DNA from: DASXUL01 sp036504855
GTDB taxonomy: Bacteria; Armatimonadota; DTGP01; JAKQQT01
Length of the DNA stretch: 64,000 bases
Assembly: GCA_036504855.1 (NCBI GenBank)
Contig: DASXUL010000075.1
Location: 1 to 64,000 of the forward strand
Reading direction: 5' to 3'
Below are positions 1-8,402 of this stretch, one piece after another. The notes under the pieces were generated by a model. The model did no database searches. It was not told where the DNA came from and was given only the letters and a program-made list of their open reading frames with translations. The stretch's first letter is position 1; each line of letters starts with the position of its first letter. A program made the translations under genes and the position numbers.

Positions 1-32
1 CGACAGTTCGTAGCTCGCAGAAGGAGGATACC

Positions 33-1178
33 GTGAACCGAACGTTCCTCGCGTTGTGCGCGGCGGCCATGCTGCCCGCCGCCCGCGCTTCCATAACCGT
101 CCCCGGAGCCAACGGCTCGGATGGGGCGCTCACCGTCCCCGATACCGGCGTCACCACCATTGATCTCTCGCAAGCCCCAACCGGGGTCTGGGATCAGAAC
201 AACGCCGCCAACGCCGGCAAAGGCGTTTACGACCCGGACAAGTGGGCCGTTGTCTTCAAATACTCATCCGTGAACATCCCCTCCGGCGCAACGGTAAACT
301 TCACCAACAACGCTTCCCGCGCCCCGGTTGTCTGGCTGGTGAACGGCAACGTGACGATCAATGGGACCATCAACGTGGGCGCCGAATCAAGTGGTTACGG
401 CCCCGGCCCCGGCGGGTTTCGTACAGGTCAACCCTTCAACATGCCGGCCCTCGGTCCGGGCGCCGGCGATGCCGCGAGCGACTACGGCGGGTACGCTACC
501 GCGCCGACCGGCGGACGCACCTATGGCAACGCCGCTATCCTGCCGCTCATCGGCGGATCCGCCGGGACTTGGGTCGGTCCCGGCAGCTCGGGCGGCGGGG
601 CGATCCTCATCGCGGCGACCGGCTCCATCAACGTCGCCGGCTTCATATTGGCAAACCCCAACTACGGCAGCGGCTCAGGCGGAGCCATCCGGCTGGTGGC
701 GGACGCGATCTCCGGCGCCGGAACGCTGAACGCGACCAGCTCCGGCTCCAGCGGCGTTGGGCGCATCCGCCTGGAGGCGGGGAACATCGCGCCGGGGCTG
801 TTGATCAATCCCGATCCCAGCGCCGCGCGGCCGGGGAATCCCGCGGTGATCTGGCCGCCTGCGACGCAAGCGTCTGTGCGCATCGTCTCCATTGCGTCCG
901 TCCCTACCCCGGCGGACCCGCTGGCCGCCATCGGTTCCGGGGCGGACGTGCCGGTGGATATGATCACGGGCGCCTCCGCATTTCCGGTGGTCATTGAGAC
1001 GAAGAACGTGGCCACCACCAGCGTCGTGAACCTGCGCGTGGCCCCGCCGGGCAGCGCCGCAACGCTGGTGAAAGCCACGCTGCTGGATGGGGACGTCAAC
1101 CTGGCGCACTGGACGGTGAACATCGGCCCGCCCGCCGGAACTACGGCCCTGCAGGTGCGCGTGGAGGCCCCGCAGTGA
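33..1178 (+). CDS. Secreted glycine-rich hypothetical protein
   Basis: The protein has 381 residues and starts at GTG 33, which follows a strong AAGGAGGA ribosome site at 21-28. An N-terminal signal peptide is visible (MNRTFLALCAAAMLPAARAS), so the product is exported. The body is rich in Gly, Ala, Pro and Asn with many short beta-type segments such as NVTINGTINVGAES and GGAILIAATGSINVAG. This looks like a parallel beta-helix or adhesin-like fold, which is an inference. No catalytic motif is recognised. Its stop overlaps the next start (GTGA), so it is co-translated with the repeat protein that follows, and the two probably act together at the cell surface. Confidence 0.75.
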   Translation: MNRTFLALCAAAMLPAARASITVPGANGSDGALTVPDTGVTTIDLSQAPTGVWDQNNAANAGKGVYDPDKWAVVFKYSSVNIPSGATVNFTNNASRAPVVWLVNGNVTINGTINVGAESSGYGPGPGGFRTGQPFNMPALGPGAGDAASDYGGYATAPTGGRTYGNAAILPLIGGSAGTWVGPGSSGGGAILIAATGSINVAGFILANPNYGSGSGGAIRLVADAISGAGTLNATSSGSSGVGRIRLEAGNIAPGLLINPDPSAARPGNPAVIWPPATQASVRIVSIASVPTPADPLAAIGSGADVPVDMITGASAFPVVIETKNVATTSVVNLRVAPPGSAATLVKATLLDGDVNLAHWTVNIGPPAGTTALQVRVEAPQ

Positions 1179-1687
1179 ACGCGCGCCTCGTGATGGCGCT
1201 TGGCTGTCTCGCAGCGGGATGGCCCGCCAGCGCCCAGGAAACGCAGGCGGTTTCGCGGGAGGTCACCCTCTACACCCGCGGCGCCGCGGGCGCCGCGCCG
1301 GCCACCCAGGCGATATCGCGGGAGGTAACTCTCTACACCCGTGGAGCCGTAGATGCCGTTCCGGCAACTCAGGCGATATCGCGGGAAGTGACTCTCTTCA
1401 CGCGCGGCAGTGTCAATACCTTGCCCGCCACCCAGGCCGTTTCGCGTGAGATGACGGCCTGGGTGACCATTACCCCGCCCGCCACCCTGGCGGTGTCGCG
1501 CGAGGTTACGATGCGGCTCGGATTCACGATGGGCAACGTTGTTGGCGCGTTGCGCATCGCCGCCGGGCTATCCAAATCCACGGCTCTGGAGCGGAACGTA
1601 TTCAACATCGTCACGTCGCCGCCGTCCCAGACGGTGGTGGATCTGCCCGATGTTGTGGCCATTGCCGAGGCGGCGATGGCCAAGTGA
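1175..1687 (+). CDS. Secreted SREVT-repeat protein with dockerin-like tail
   Basis: The protein has 170 residues and starts at GTG 1175, overlapping the upstream stop. A signal peptide ending in PASAQ is followed by five tandem repeats of about 21 residues with the core ATQAISREVTLYTRG. The last two units are shortened. The C-terminal third contains GNVVGALRIAAGL, which resembles one half of a dockerin repeat (the ALRIAAGL signature), but no complete calcium loop is visible. Repeats containing SREV are seen in secreted proteins of Armatimonadota-like and planctomycete-like bacteria, but I know of no function. It is probably a surface or cell-wall-associated partner of the preceding gene. Confidence 0.7.
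   Translation: MNARLVMALGCLAAGWPASAQETQAVSREVTLYTRGAAGAAPATQAISREVTLYTRGAVDAVPATQAISREVTLFTRGSVNTLPATQAVSREMTAWVTITPPATLAVSREVTMRLGFTMGNVVGALRIAAGLSKSTALERNVFNIVTSPPSQTVVDLPDVVAIAEAAMAK
1238..1522 (+). repeat. Five tandem 63/54-bp coding repeats
   Basis: Three full 63-bp units (1238-1300, 1301-1363, 1364-1426), a 54-bp unit (1427-1480) and a partial fifth unit encode ATQAxSREVTxxTRG-type repeats. The first units are nearly identical at the DNA level (for example GCGATATCGCGGGA recurs), which points to recent tandem duplication. Confidence 0.85.
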
Positions 1688-1723
1688 CGTCCCATTGCCT
1701 GCGCGGGCCACGTGGCCATGCAA

Positions 1724-1760
1724 GGAAGCCCCCCGAGCGATGAGCGGTCGGGGGGCTTCC
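1724..1760. terminator. Bidirectional hairpin terminator
   Basis: A perfect 13-bp stem, GGAAGCCCCCCGA paired with TCGGGGGGCTTCC around an 11-nt loop, lies between the stop of the plus-strand repeat protein and the convergent stop of the GH38 gene. The position suggests it ends transcription from both sides. A clear U tract is lacking. Confidence 0.75.
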
Positions 1761-1784
1761 GGCGGGTTCCTGATGGCCAGGGCG

Positions 1785-4307
1785 CTAGAACGTTACGCGC
1801 ATTGATGAGATGCCATAGGGACGGGTGGTTACCGTGGCGACGTTCTGCGAGGTGGAGATCGTTCCAGGCTGCGTGTGCTCGAGGATGTTCGTTGGCGCGA
1901 TGGACGCGATGTTCTTCGGGAAGGTGATGCTCCCATTGAGCGCGCTGCCGGCGTAGTCGTAGTAGCGCAGGATGAACCCGTTGCCGTCCTCCGCCCGCTT
2001 GAGGGCGCAGATGGCGATGTTCGGGAGGTTGGAGGAGAGCAGCGACTTGCCGGGTCCCCAATCGCCCGTGTGCACCGTGCAGGGCATCACGCGCAGCGGG
2101 ATGTTGTACTGATAGCCTCGGCGCATAGTGTCCGCCGTCTTCCACGTTCCGCTGTGCGGGTAGACGGAGTAGCTCATATGGTGGACGCCCTGGTCTCCAA
2201 TGGTGTCGGGGTCATGGGTGCCTCGCAACAGCGAGATGCGCATGGTGGAACCGTTCGCGTCCGCGCCGTACTTGCAGTCGTTCAGAACGGAGACGCCGTA
2301 AGAGCCGTTGGTGGCGCTCTCATCCATCCACTTCTGCATCGGCACGTCCACGTGCCCATCGGTGGCGCGCGTGATGGCATAGTACGGAGCGTCGAACGTG
2401 GCGGTCGGCGTGGTGAGGCTGGTGGGGATGATGGACTTGATCAGCACGTTGTAGTCCTGGAAGTCCGCCGTCACGTTGGCGTCCACGCGCGGGATATTGC
2501 GGTAGAACGCCAGGTCCTGCGTATAGGTGGAGGCGCCGTTCTTGTACACGGCCCGCACGCGAGCCCGAACGGGGCCCGTTTCTATCACGGAGTAGCTGGT
2601 GGGCGTATCCATGGTGGTGGAGGCGCCGTTCAGCGAGATGGACCAGGCGCTGTTGTTCGTATTCTCGCCCAGGGCCACCAGCCGGAAGGCGCGCTGGCCC
2701 GAGGCGATCACTTCGCGCGCCGCCACCTTATCGTAGAGGCTGCTCACCTGTCCGCTGGCCGGATCCAGGGTCACCCTGAGCGTCTGGGTCTGCACCACAT
2801 TGTTCACGAGGGTCAGCGGATCCGCCACGGTCAGGTCGGCGTCGGCCGCCGCCGCGTGGTAAACGCGGTAGCCCATGCTCGGCACGTTCTCGGCCACGAA
2901 CACGAAGGTCACGGAGTAGTGTCCATCGCGCTGCTCCACGCCCGTAATCTGCGACGGGATCCGGTTGCCCAGCTGATCGGTGACGCTCACAAAGGCTGGC
3001 TGCGCGGGGAAGTCCACCGTGGTTTCCACGGGGTCCGTGCGCGACCAGGCGAGCGGATTGAAGATCACCAGCGGAGCGCCCGTCCCGGTGGTGTCGACGT
3101 GGGGTTCCAGCACGCTCCAGGCGTTTCCGATGTGCTTCTCGGTGGTTTGCTTGAGGAACTTGGCTTTGTTGGCGGCATCCTCATACGTGCTGTGGATGGC
3201 CGTGCCGGGGGCGATGTCGTGGAACTGGTTGAAGGAGTTGTGCCGCCAGCAGGAGCGCAGGTCGTCATACGGGTAGTCCAGGCCGTAGATGCTGGCGAGG
3301 CTGGAGAACACCTCGGCGGTATACAGGGCATTCTCGCCGTCACGCACGATGCGCTTCATGTCGGCGTGGGTGGTGTAGCACCCTTCAAAGGTGTACTGAA
3401 GGTCCCGGTCCACCAGAGGGAATCCGGCGGTGGGCTCCTGGGCGCGACAGGCATTGAAGAAGTCGATGGCCGCCGTTTCTTTCACCTCGGGGAAGGTGGG
3501 GTCCGTTTTCAGCATTTCCAGCGTGGTGAGGTCGGTGATGGTGGGGCCGCCGCCGTGGTCGCCCACGCCGTAGGAGACCATCGCCAGGTTCACGCCGCTC
3601 TCCGCGAGGATGGTGGATGGGAAGTCCGTTTGTGCGGCCTGATCGGCGTGATCATTGTACCAGCCCGGACTGGAGTACGCCAGAACGCGGGAATTGTCCG
3701 GCGCTCTCCACCAGAAGAGGTGCACCGTTTTCGGCGAGGTCACGTTGCAGCGCTGGAAGTAGAAGTTCTGGAGCTCGGCCTGCTGGAGGATCTGCGGGAG
3801 TTGGCGGGTGTGCCCAAAGGTATCCGGCAGGTAGCCCACCAGGGACTGCTTGTTGAACTTCTCCTGGAAGTAGGTCTGGCCCAACAGGAACGTTCGGGCC
3901 AGGGCCTCGCCGCTGGGGATGTTCTCGTCGCTCTCATCCCACATGCCGCCGATGAGGTCCCAATTGCCGGCCGCCACTTTGAGCTTGATGTCCGCGAAGA
4001 CATCCGGCTTGATGCGCTCCATGGCGATGTATGCGGCCGCCTGCGTCTGTCCGAAGTGGAAGTCCGGGAAGCGGTACATCAGGTTCAACGCGGTGCGGGC
4101 GGTAGAGTCCCATGTCTTTGCGGTGTCCGGCCAGTCCCAGAGCCAGTTGAAGTCGATGTGACTGTAGCCGCAGTAGTAGATGGTTCCCTTTGGGCTGCCG
4201 GCGGACCGCTTCACGAGGGTTCCCGCCGGTTCCTTGGGCATCTTGAGGTGCGCGCACGCGGGAGCGGCCAGCAGCACGCAACCCAGAAGGGCGATCGGTG
4301 CCTTCAT
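1785..4307 (-). CDS. Glycoside hydrolase family 38 (alpha-mannosidase-like), secreted
   Basis: The protein has 840 residues. ATG 4307 is chosen because AGGAGAAT lies five bases upstream and the sequence opens with a signal peptide (MKAPIALLGCVLLAAPACA). An upstream in-frame extension to 4406 lacks these features. GH38 hallmarks are present: SHIDFNWLW with zinc ligands H50 and D52, GGMWDESDENIPSGEAL, the nucleophile region LPDTFGHTRQLPQIL (D161), and NQFHDIAPGTAIH with the late zinc-ligand His. The C-terminal half has the usual GH38 beta-sandwich domains. It probably removes alpha-mannose units from glycans outside the cytoplasm. The exact linkage cannot be read from the sequence. It is divergent from the NHL protein gene. 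Confidence 0.9.
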   Translation of the reverse strand: MKAPIALLGCVLLAAPACAHLKMPKEPAGTLVKRSAGSPKGTIYYCGYSHIDFNWLWDWPDTAKTWDSTARTALNLMYRFPDFHFGQTQAAAYIAMERIKPDVFADIKLKVAAGNWDLIGGMWDESDENIPSGEALARTFLLGQTYFQEKFNKQSLVGYLPDTFGHTRQLPQILQQAELQNFYFQRCNVTSPKTVHLFWWRAPDNSRVLAYSSPGWYNDHADQAAQTDFPSTILAESGVNLAMVSYGVGDHGGGPTITDLTTLEMLKTDPTFPEVKETAAIDFFNACRAQEPTAGFPLVDRDLQYTFEGCYTTHADMKRIVRDGENALYTAEVFSSLASIYGLDYPYDDLRSCWRHNSFNQFHDIAPGTAIHSTYEDAANKAKFLKQTTEKHIGNAWSVLEPHVDTTGTGAPLVIFNPLAWSRTDPVETTVDFPAQPAFVSVTDQLGNRIPSQITGVEQRDGHYSVTFVFVAENVPSMGYRVYHAAAADADLTVADPLTLVNNVVQTQTLRVTLDPASGQVSSLYDKVAAREVIASGQRAFRLVALGENTNNSAWSISLNGASTTMDTPTSYSVIETGPVRARVRAVYKNGASTYTQDLAFYRNIPRVDANVTADFQDYNVLIKSIIPTSLTTPTATFDAPYYAITRATDGHVDVPMQKWMDESATNGSYGVSVLNDCKYGADANGSTMRISLLRGTHDPDTIGDQGVHHMSYSVYPHSGTWKTADTMRRGYQYNIPLRVMPCTVHTGDWGPGKSLLSSNLPNIAICALKRAEDGNGFILRYYDYAGSALNGSITFPKNIASIAPTNILEHTQPGTISTSQNVATVTTRPYGISSMRVTF

Positions 4308-4408
4308 ACGGTATTCTCCTGCAAAAAAAGTGTCACCACGTCGAGTTGCTTCCATGATATCATAGTTCTGTACCAAACTGGCCCAAATTCGTCCCGAGGA
4401 ACACAATT
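4308..4408. promoter_or_regulatory. Divergent promoter region GH38 / NHL protein
   Basis: This 101-bp region separates two divergent starts. It contains a perfect 10-bp palindrome, ATGATATCAT, at 4354-4363 and the sequence TACCAAAC at 4371-4378. The latter matches one half-site (ACCAAAC) of the inverted repeat ahead of the GntR-LacI regulator at 6945-6975. Regulation by that protein is possible but weakly supported. Confidence 0.35.
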
Positions 4409-6817
4409 ATGGTTGCTTTATGGCGTGCTTGGTTGATTCTTGGGTGCCTCGCGGCATCCGGGGCGATCGCCGATCCCGTTGTGGTCAACGTCGCCGGAAG
4501 CGGCCCGGCCGGCTGGGATAATGGCCTCAGCGCCGGAAACGGCGCGCTGTCCTCTCAGGCCTTCCTGAACGGTCCCACCGGAGTCGCCGGCCTCACATCC
4601 GGCGGCATCATCGTTGCCGATTTCCTGAGCAACCAGGTCCGGCAGGCGGGGCAGAACGGCTTGATGCAGCTCGTGGCGGGAGACGGGTGGCCGGGCAGCC
4701 AGGGCAGCGGAGCCGGTCCCACCACCAGCATCTGGGGCCCGTGGGGCGTCGCCCCGCGCGGCTCCGGCATCGTCTTCTCGGATGCGTTCAACTCCTCGGT
4801 TCGCGCTGTGTCCTCAAGCGGCGCCGTCACCCAGGTGGCCGGCGTCATCTCCGCCCTCTCCCAGGGCAGCGGCACGTTCTACCCGGGATGGTCTGGCTTC
4901 TCCGGCGATAACGGTCCGGGCAGTTCCGCCAAACTGAACTGGCCGCTGGGCGTCTGCACGGACGCCGCCGGCAACGTCTACGTGGCGGACTCCTTCAACC
5001 AACGCATCCGGCGCATCGACACGGCAAACAAGATCACCACCGTGGCCGGCTCCGGCTGGGCGGACTCCTTCGGCCGCGGCCGCTTCGGCGGGGATGGCGG
5101 CCTCGCCACCGACGCCAGCCTGAACTGGCCTTCCGCCGTGGCCGTGGACCCAGACGGCAACCTCTATATCGCCGATACCTATAATCAGCGCATCCGTCGG
5201 GTAGACGCCGTTACGAAGATCATCACCACCGTGGCCGGAACGGGCGCCGTGGGCAATTCCGGCGACGGCGGAGACGCTACCCTGGCCACTCTCAGCCATC
5301 CGCAGGGTCTGGCTTTCGGGCGAGACGGAACGCTCTATATCGCCGACACGCTGAACAACCGCATCCGCTCGTTGAGCGGCGGCATCTTGAAAGCCGTAGC
5401 CGGAACCGGCGCCCGCGGCGGCGCCGGCGACAACGGTCCCGCCCTTGCTGCCACTTTCAACGAGCCAGTCGGCATCGCCGTTAACCGCTCCGGCGACCTC
5501 CTGGTGGCGGACACCGGAAACAACCGCGTGCGCATGGTTCTTTTTGGGTCCACCGGATGGCTGCATGGCACGGTGATCGACGCCGTAACCTCGCAGCCGG
5601 TATCCGGCGCCGTGGTGGCATGGAACGGCGTGGCGACCACTACGGATTCTGCGGGGGCCTACAACCTGGCTCTTTCGGCGGGCACGCAGACCGCGATCGC
5701 CAGCGCGAAGACGTACGGCTCCGCCGTGGACAGCGTCTCGGTGACGGCTGATGTAGATACCGAGCACAATTTCGTGCTCCCCTCGGGGACCGTTGTCGGC
5801 CATGTGGATGATGACGCCGGACACGTCGTTTCCGGCGCGACGGTGGCCTCTCCGGAGGCGACCGCGCTGACGGCGCGGGACGGCAGCTTCACGCTGCGCG
5901 CGGCGCCCGGCGTTGCGCCGCTGACGGCCTCACTATTGGGATATGGTTCCACGACGACCAACGTGACCGTGCCCACCAATGGCGTCGTCTCCGTGCGGCT
6001 TACCGTGAACCGCCTGCGGAATGTGCCCGTTACGCTTACGCCGGACCATGACTGGATCTCCAGCCACGAAAACCCGGGCGATTACAACACTGCGTCCGGC
6101 GACTATGCCTTCCCCGGCGAGCAGCTTCCGGCCTCGAATGCCGTGTTTACGCTGCCCACCACCAGCGGCCCTGTGGACTTCCTGTTCCCCAACAAGACGG
6201 ACGGCGCGAATAACGTGGCAGCCGTGGTTGGGCAGACCATCAGCGTCCCTGCGGCGAAGTACGCCAACCTGCACCTTCTGGAATCCTCGCAGTTCGGTTC
6301 CTTCACGGGCGCGGTCACCCTGAACTACTCCGACGGTTCGGTTCCGGTGAGCGTCGCCTTCAGTGACTGGGCGTCGGTGGCGATCGGACAGTCGCTGGGG
6401 GCCAATGAAACGGTTGCCGTGTCGTGCGATCACCGACACAACGCGAGTTCCGGCCAGAACACGCCCGCCGTGGATATCTTCGACAGCCTGATCCCCACGG
6501 ACACGGGACGCACGCTTGTCTCCTTCACGCTGCCGGCCGATCCGGGCGGTTCAGGGAGCAAGGACGGCTGGATCTTCGCCGGTTCGCTGAATGCGGTCGG
6601 CTCAGCGGCGCTCTATGGCGACGTGGATCGCGACGGCTCCGTGACGGCCGCGGACGCCGCCCAGGCGTTGGCCGGCGCGGCGGGCCTCTCGACCCTCACC
6701 GCCGTCCAGGTGACAGTGGGCGACATCGCCCCGGTCTCCCCGGACGGGTCCTTTGGCGATGGGCAGCTGGACGTTGCGGATGCCTTGGCCATCCTGCGCA
6801 AAGCGCTGGGCGCGTGA
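4409..6817 (+). CDS. Secreted NHL-repeat protein with carboxypeptidase-regulatory-like domains and dockerin
   Basis: The protein has 802 residues with a signal peptide (VALWRAWLILGCLAASGAIA). Residues of about 35-345 form NHL beta-propeller repeats with recurring phrases such as NVYVADSFNQRIRRID, NLYIADTYNQRIRRVD and LLVADTGNNRVRMV. Two carboxypeptidase-regulatory-like beta-sandwich domains follow (about 385-530, opening with GTVIDAVTSQPVSGAVV). The C-terminus is dockerin-like, with YGDVDRDGSVTAADAAQAL and DGQLDVADALAILRKAL as its two halves. NHL propellers usually mediate binding. The dockerin-like end suggests anchoring or complex assembly on the surface, although no cohesin is seen here. 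The ribosome site CGAGGA lies at 4395-4400. Confidence 0.85.
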   Translation: MVALWRAWLILGCLAASGAIADPVVVNVAGSGPAGWDNGLSAGNGALSSQAFLNGPTGVAGLTSGGIIVADFLSNQVRQAGQNGLMQLVAGDGWPGSQGSGAGPTTSIWGPWGVAPRGSGIVFSDAFNSSVRAVSSSGAVTQVAGVISALSQGSGTFYPGWSGFSGDNGPGSSAKLNWPLGVCTDAAGNVYVADSFNQRIRRIDTANKITTVAGSGWADSFGRGRFGGDGGLATDASLNWPSAVAVDPDGNLYIADTYNQRIRRVDAVTKIITTVAGTGAVGNSGDGGDATLATLSHPQGLAFGRDGTLYIADTLNNRIRSLSGGILKAVAGTGARGGAGDNGPALAATFNEPVGIAVNRSGDLLVADTGNNRVRMVLFGSTGWLHGTVIDAVTSQPVSGAVVAWNGVATTTDSAGAYNLALSAGTQTAIASAKTYGSAVDSVSVTADVDTEHNFVLPSGTVVGHVDDDAGHVVSGATVASPEATALTARDGSFTLRAAPGVAPLTASLLGYGSTTTNVTVPTNGVVSVRLTVNRLRNVPVTLTPDHDWISSHENPGDYNTASGDYAFPGEQLPASNAVFTLPTTSGPVDFLFPNKTDGANNVAAVVGQTISVPAAKYANLHLLESSQFGSFTGAVTLNYSDGSVPVSVAFSDWASVAIGQSLGANETVAVSCDHRHNASSGQNTPAVDIFDSLIPTDTGRTLVSFTLPADPGGSGSKDGWIFAGSLNAVGSAALYGDVDRDGSVTAADAAQALAGAAGLSTLTAVQVTVGDIAPVSPDGSFGDGQLDVADALAILRKALGA

Positions 6818-6944
6818 TGCGCGGGAGCCGGCAGGCCCAAAGTGGACCAACGGCCCGTTTGCTAACGTGTTCTTAACATTTCCGCAACAGATTCTTCGCA
6901 TCCTGTAGGATTTCCGTTCCCTTGGTTGTATAAACTGATGTAGA

Positions 6945-6975
6945 TTTGGTTCGGTTTTGGGTGAAACGGACCAAA
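6945..6975. promoter_or_regulatory. Candidate autoregulatory operator (inverted repeat)
   Basis: TTTGGTTCGGTTT and AAACGGACCAAA form an imperfect inverted repeat immediately upstream of the GntR-LacI regulator, and a TATAAA element lies at 6929-6934. This spacing would place the repeat near the transcription start, as expected for autorepression. The assignment is inferred from position and symmetry only. Confidence 0.45.
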
Positions 6976-6990
6976 CATAGGGGAGTAGCG

Positions 6991-8151
6991 TTGAGAAAAA
7001 CCGATCCCTACCCCATTTTGGAGGCTCGCATCCGTTCCGGCGCGTATCAGCATGGTACGTGGCTGGCTCCGGAACGCGAATTGGCCGACGAGCTGGGAGT
7101 TCACCGTCACGCGATCCGCCGAGCGGTGGCGCGCCTGGCGGATGCTGGCTTGCTCGAACGACGCGTGGGGCACCGCCCCATCGTGCGCGGCCCGGCCGGC
7201 GAGGCCCTCGCCCTTCGGAGCGCCGCGCTTCTGATGGGCAACGAGCCGCTGTTCCACGGGTTTCAGCCGGTGCTTCGCGGCTGCGGCCAGGAATTCCGGA
7301 CGGCCGGTTACGGACTCATCTACGTGGACACCCGCGGCCATGCGGGCCAATCGGCCCGCGAGGTGGAGCGGCGCGCCATCGAGAACCTTTTGGAGCAGCC
7401 CGTCGCCGGCGTGATCATCTGGTGTCAGGATCCCGCGAATTCGGCCCCCTTGCTGGAAAAGCTCAAGGACGCCGGCACCCCCATCGTCGCCATCGACCGC
7501 CTGGTGAATGGGGTGGAAACAGACTTCGTGGGCGTTGAGAACTTCAGCGCCACCGAAGTGGCGGTGCGTCACCTGTGGGAACTGGGACACCAGCGAATCG
7601 GCATGGTGACGCTGTCTGAAGAGTCGTCGCCCGTTCAGGAACGGGAAGCCGGCTTCCGGGCCGCCCTGGAGCGGCTCTGCCTGCCGTGTGACGAGCGCTT
7701 CATCTTCCGGCTGCCTGAAGGGCCGGAAGAGGACGCCGCGTATGTGGCCGAAGTGGTGGAGAGTCTGCGCACGATGCGCGAGCGCCCCACCGCCTTGTTG
7801 ACCATAAATGACATCATCGCCTGGCGGCTGGTGCAACACCTGGGCGCCGCCGGGCTGCGGGTGCCGGAGGATGTGGCGGTGGTGGGTTTCGATGACCTCG
7901 AGGCAAACACGATGCACAGACCGGTGCTTACGACCATCCGGCAACCGCATGAAGGATTCGGACGGCATGCCGCCCGGCTGCTTCTGCGCCGCCTCAACTC
8001 GCCCATTGCTCCATTCCGGCACGTGCTGCTGGATACGTCTCTCATCATCCGCGCCACTACCGTCGCCGGAGCAAGGCCCGACCCGCAACGGCCGGCCGGA
8101 GCCTGGACGGGGATCGACCTTCCGTTCCAGATGAGGGCCAAGCTGCTCTAG
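6991..8151 (+). CDS. GntR-type HTH / LacI-type sugar-binding transcriptional regulator
   Basis: The protein has 386 residues from TTG 6991, which follows AGGGGAG at 6979-6985. Alternatives at 6946 or 6961 lie inside the candidate operator. Residues of about 1-70 are a GntR winged helix (APERELADELGVHRHAIRRA, then VARLADAGLLERR). The remainder is a periplasmic-binding-protein-like effector domain of the LacI/GalR type, with AGVIIWCQDPAN, VAIDRLVNG, HLWELGHQRIGMVTL and VPEDVAVVGFDDLEAN. Such hybrids usually respond to a sugar. The flanking genes are secreted carbohydrate-active or surface proteins, so it may control them. The effector is unknown. Confidence 0.88.
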   Translation: MRKTDPYPILEARIRSGAYQHGTWLAPERELADELGVHRHAIRRAVARLADAGLLERRVGHRPIVRGPAGEALALRSAALLMGNEPLFHGFQPVLRGCGQEFRTAGYGLIYVDTRGHAGQSAREVERRAIENLLEQPVAGVIIWCQDPANSAPLLEKLKDAGTPIVAIDRLVNGVETDFVGVENFSATEVAVRHLWELGHQRIGMVTLSEESSPVQEREAGFRAALERLCLPCDERFIFRLPEGPEEDAAYVAEVVESLRTMRERPTALLTINDIIAWRLVQHLGAAGLRVPEDVAVVGFDDLEANTMHRPVLTTIRQPHEGFGRHAARLLLRRLNSPIAPFRHVLLDTSLIIRATTVAGARPDPQRPAGAWTGIDLPFQMRAKLL

Positions 8152-8402
8152 CGCGCCTCTCGGGCCGCCGCTCCCCTCTGGGCTCCGCCCAGTCTCGTCA
8201 CTCCCAATGCTCGATGCCGGGCCATTTTGACCAACTCGACACGAAAGCGCGACGCCCGCCCAGCCAGGGCGGTGCATCGCTCACAGGGCGAGCGGACCTT
8301 CCACCCCCGTCTCGCCCTGACCGCCCAACAATCCGTTGGCGCTGTCCGTGATTGGCACGGGCATATCATCAACCCCTTCCTCGTGAAAGGAATCTTCCTC
8401 TG

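Noticed and set aside
4308..4406. Longer N-terminus for the GH38 protein starting at 4406
   Set aside because: It would place 33 non-hydrophobic residues before the signal peptide and overlap the divergent promoter. ATG 4307 has an ideal ribosome site.
1875..4436. 853-residue open frame on the plus strand opposite the GH38 gene
   Set aside because: Its sequence is rich in His, Gly, Val and Arg with no domain, as expected for the antisense of a GC-rich gene, while the minus strand shows clear GH38 motifs.
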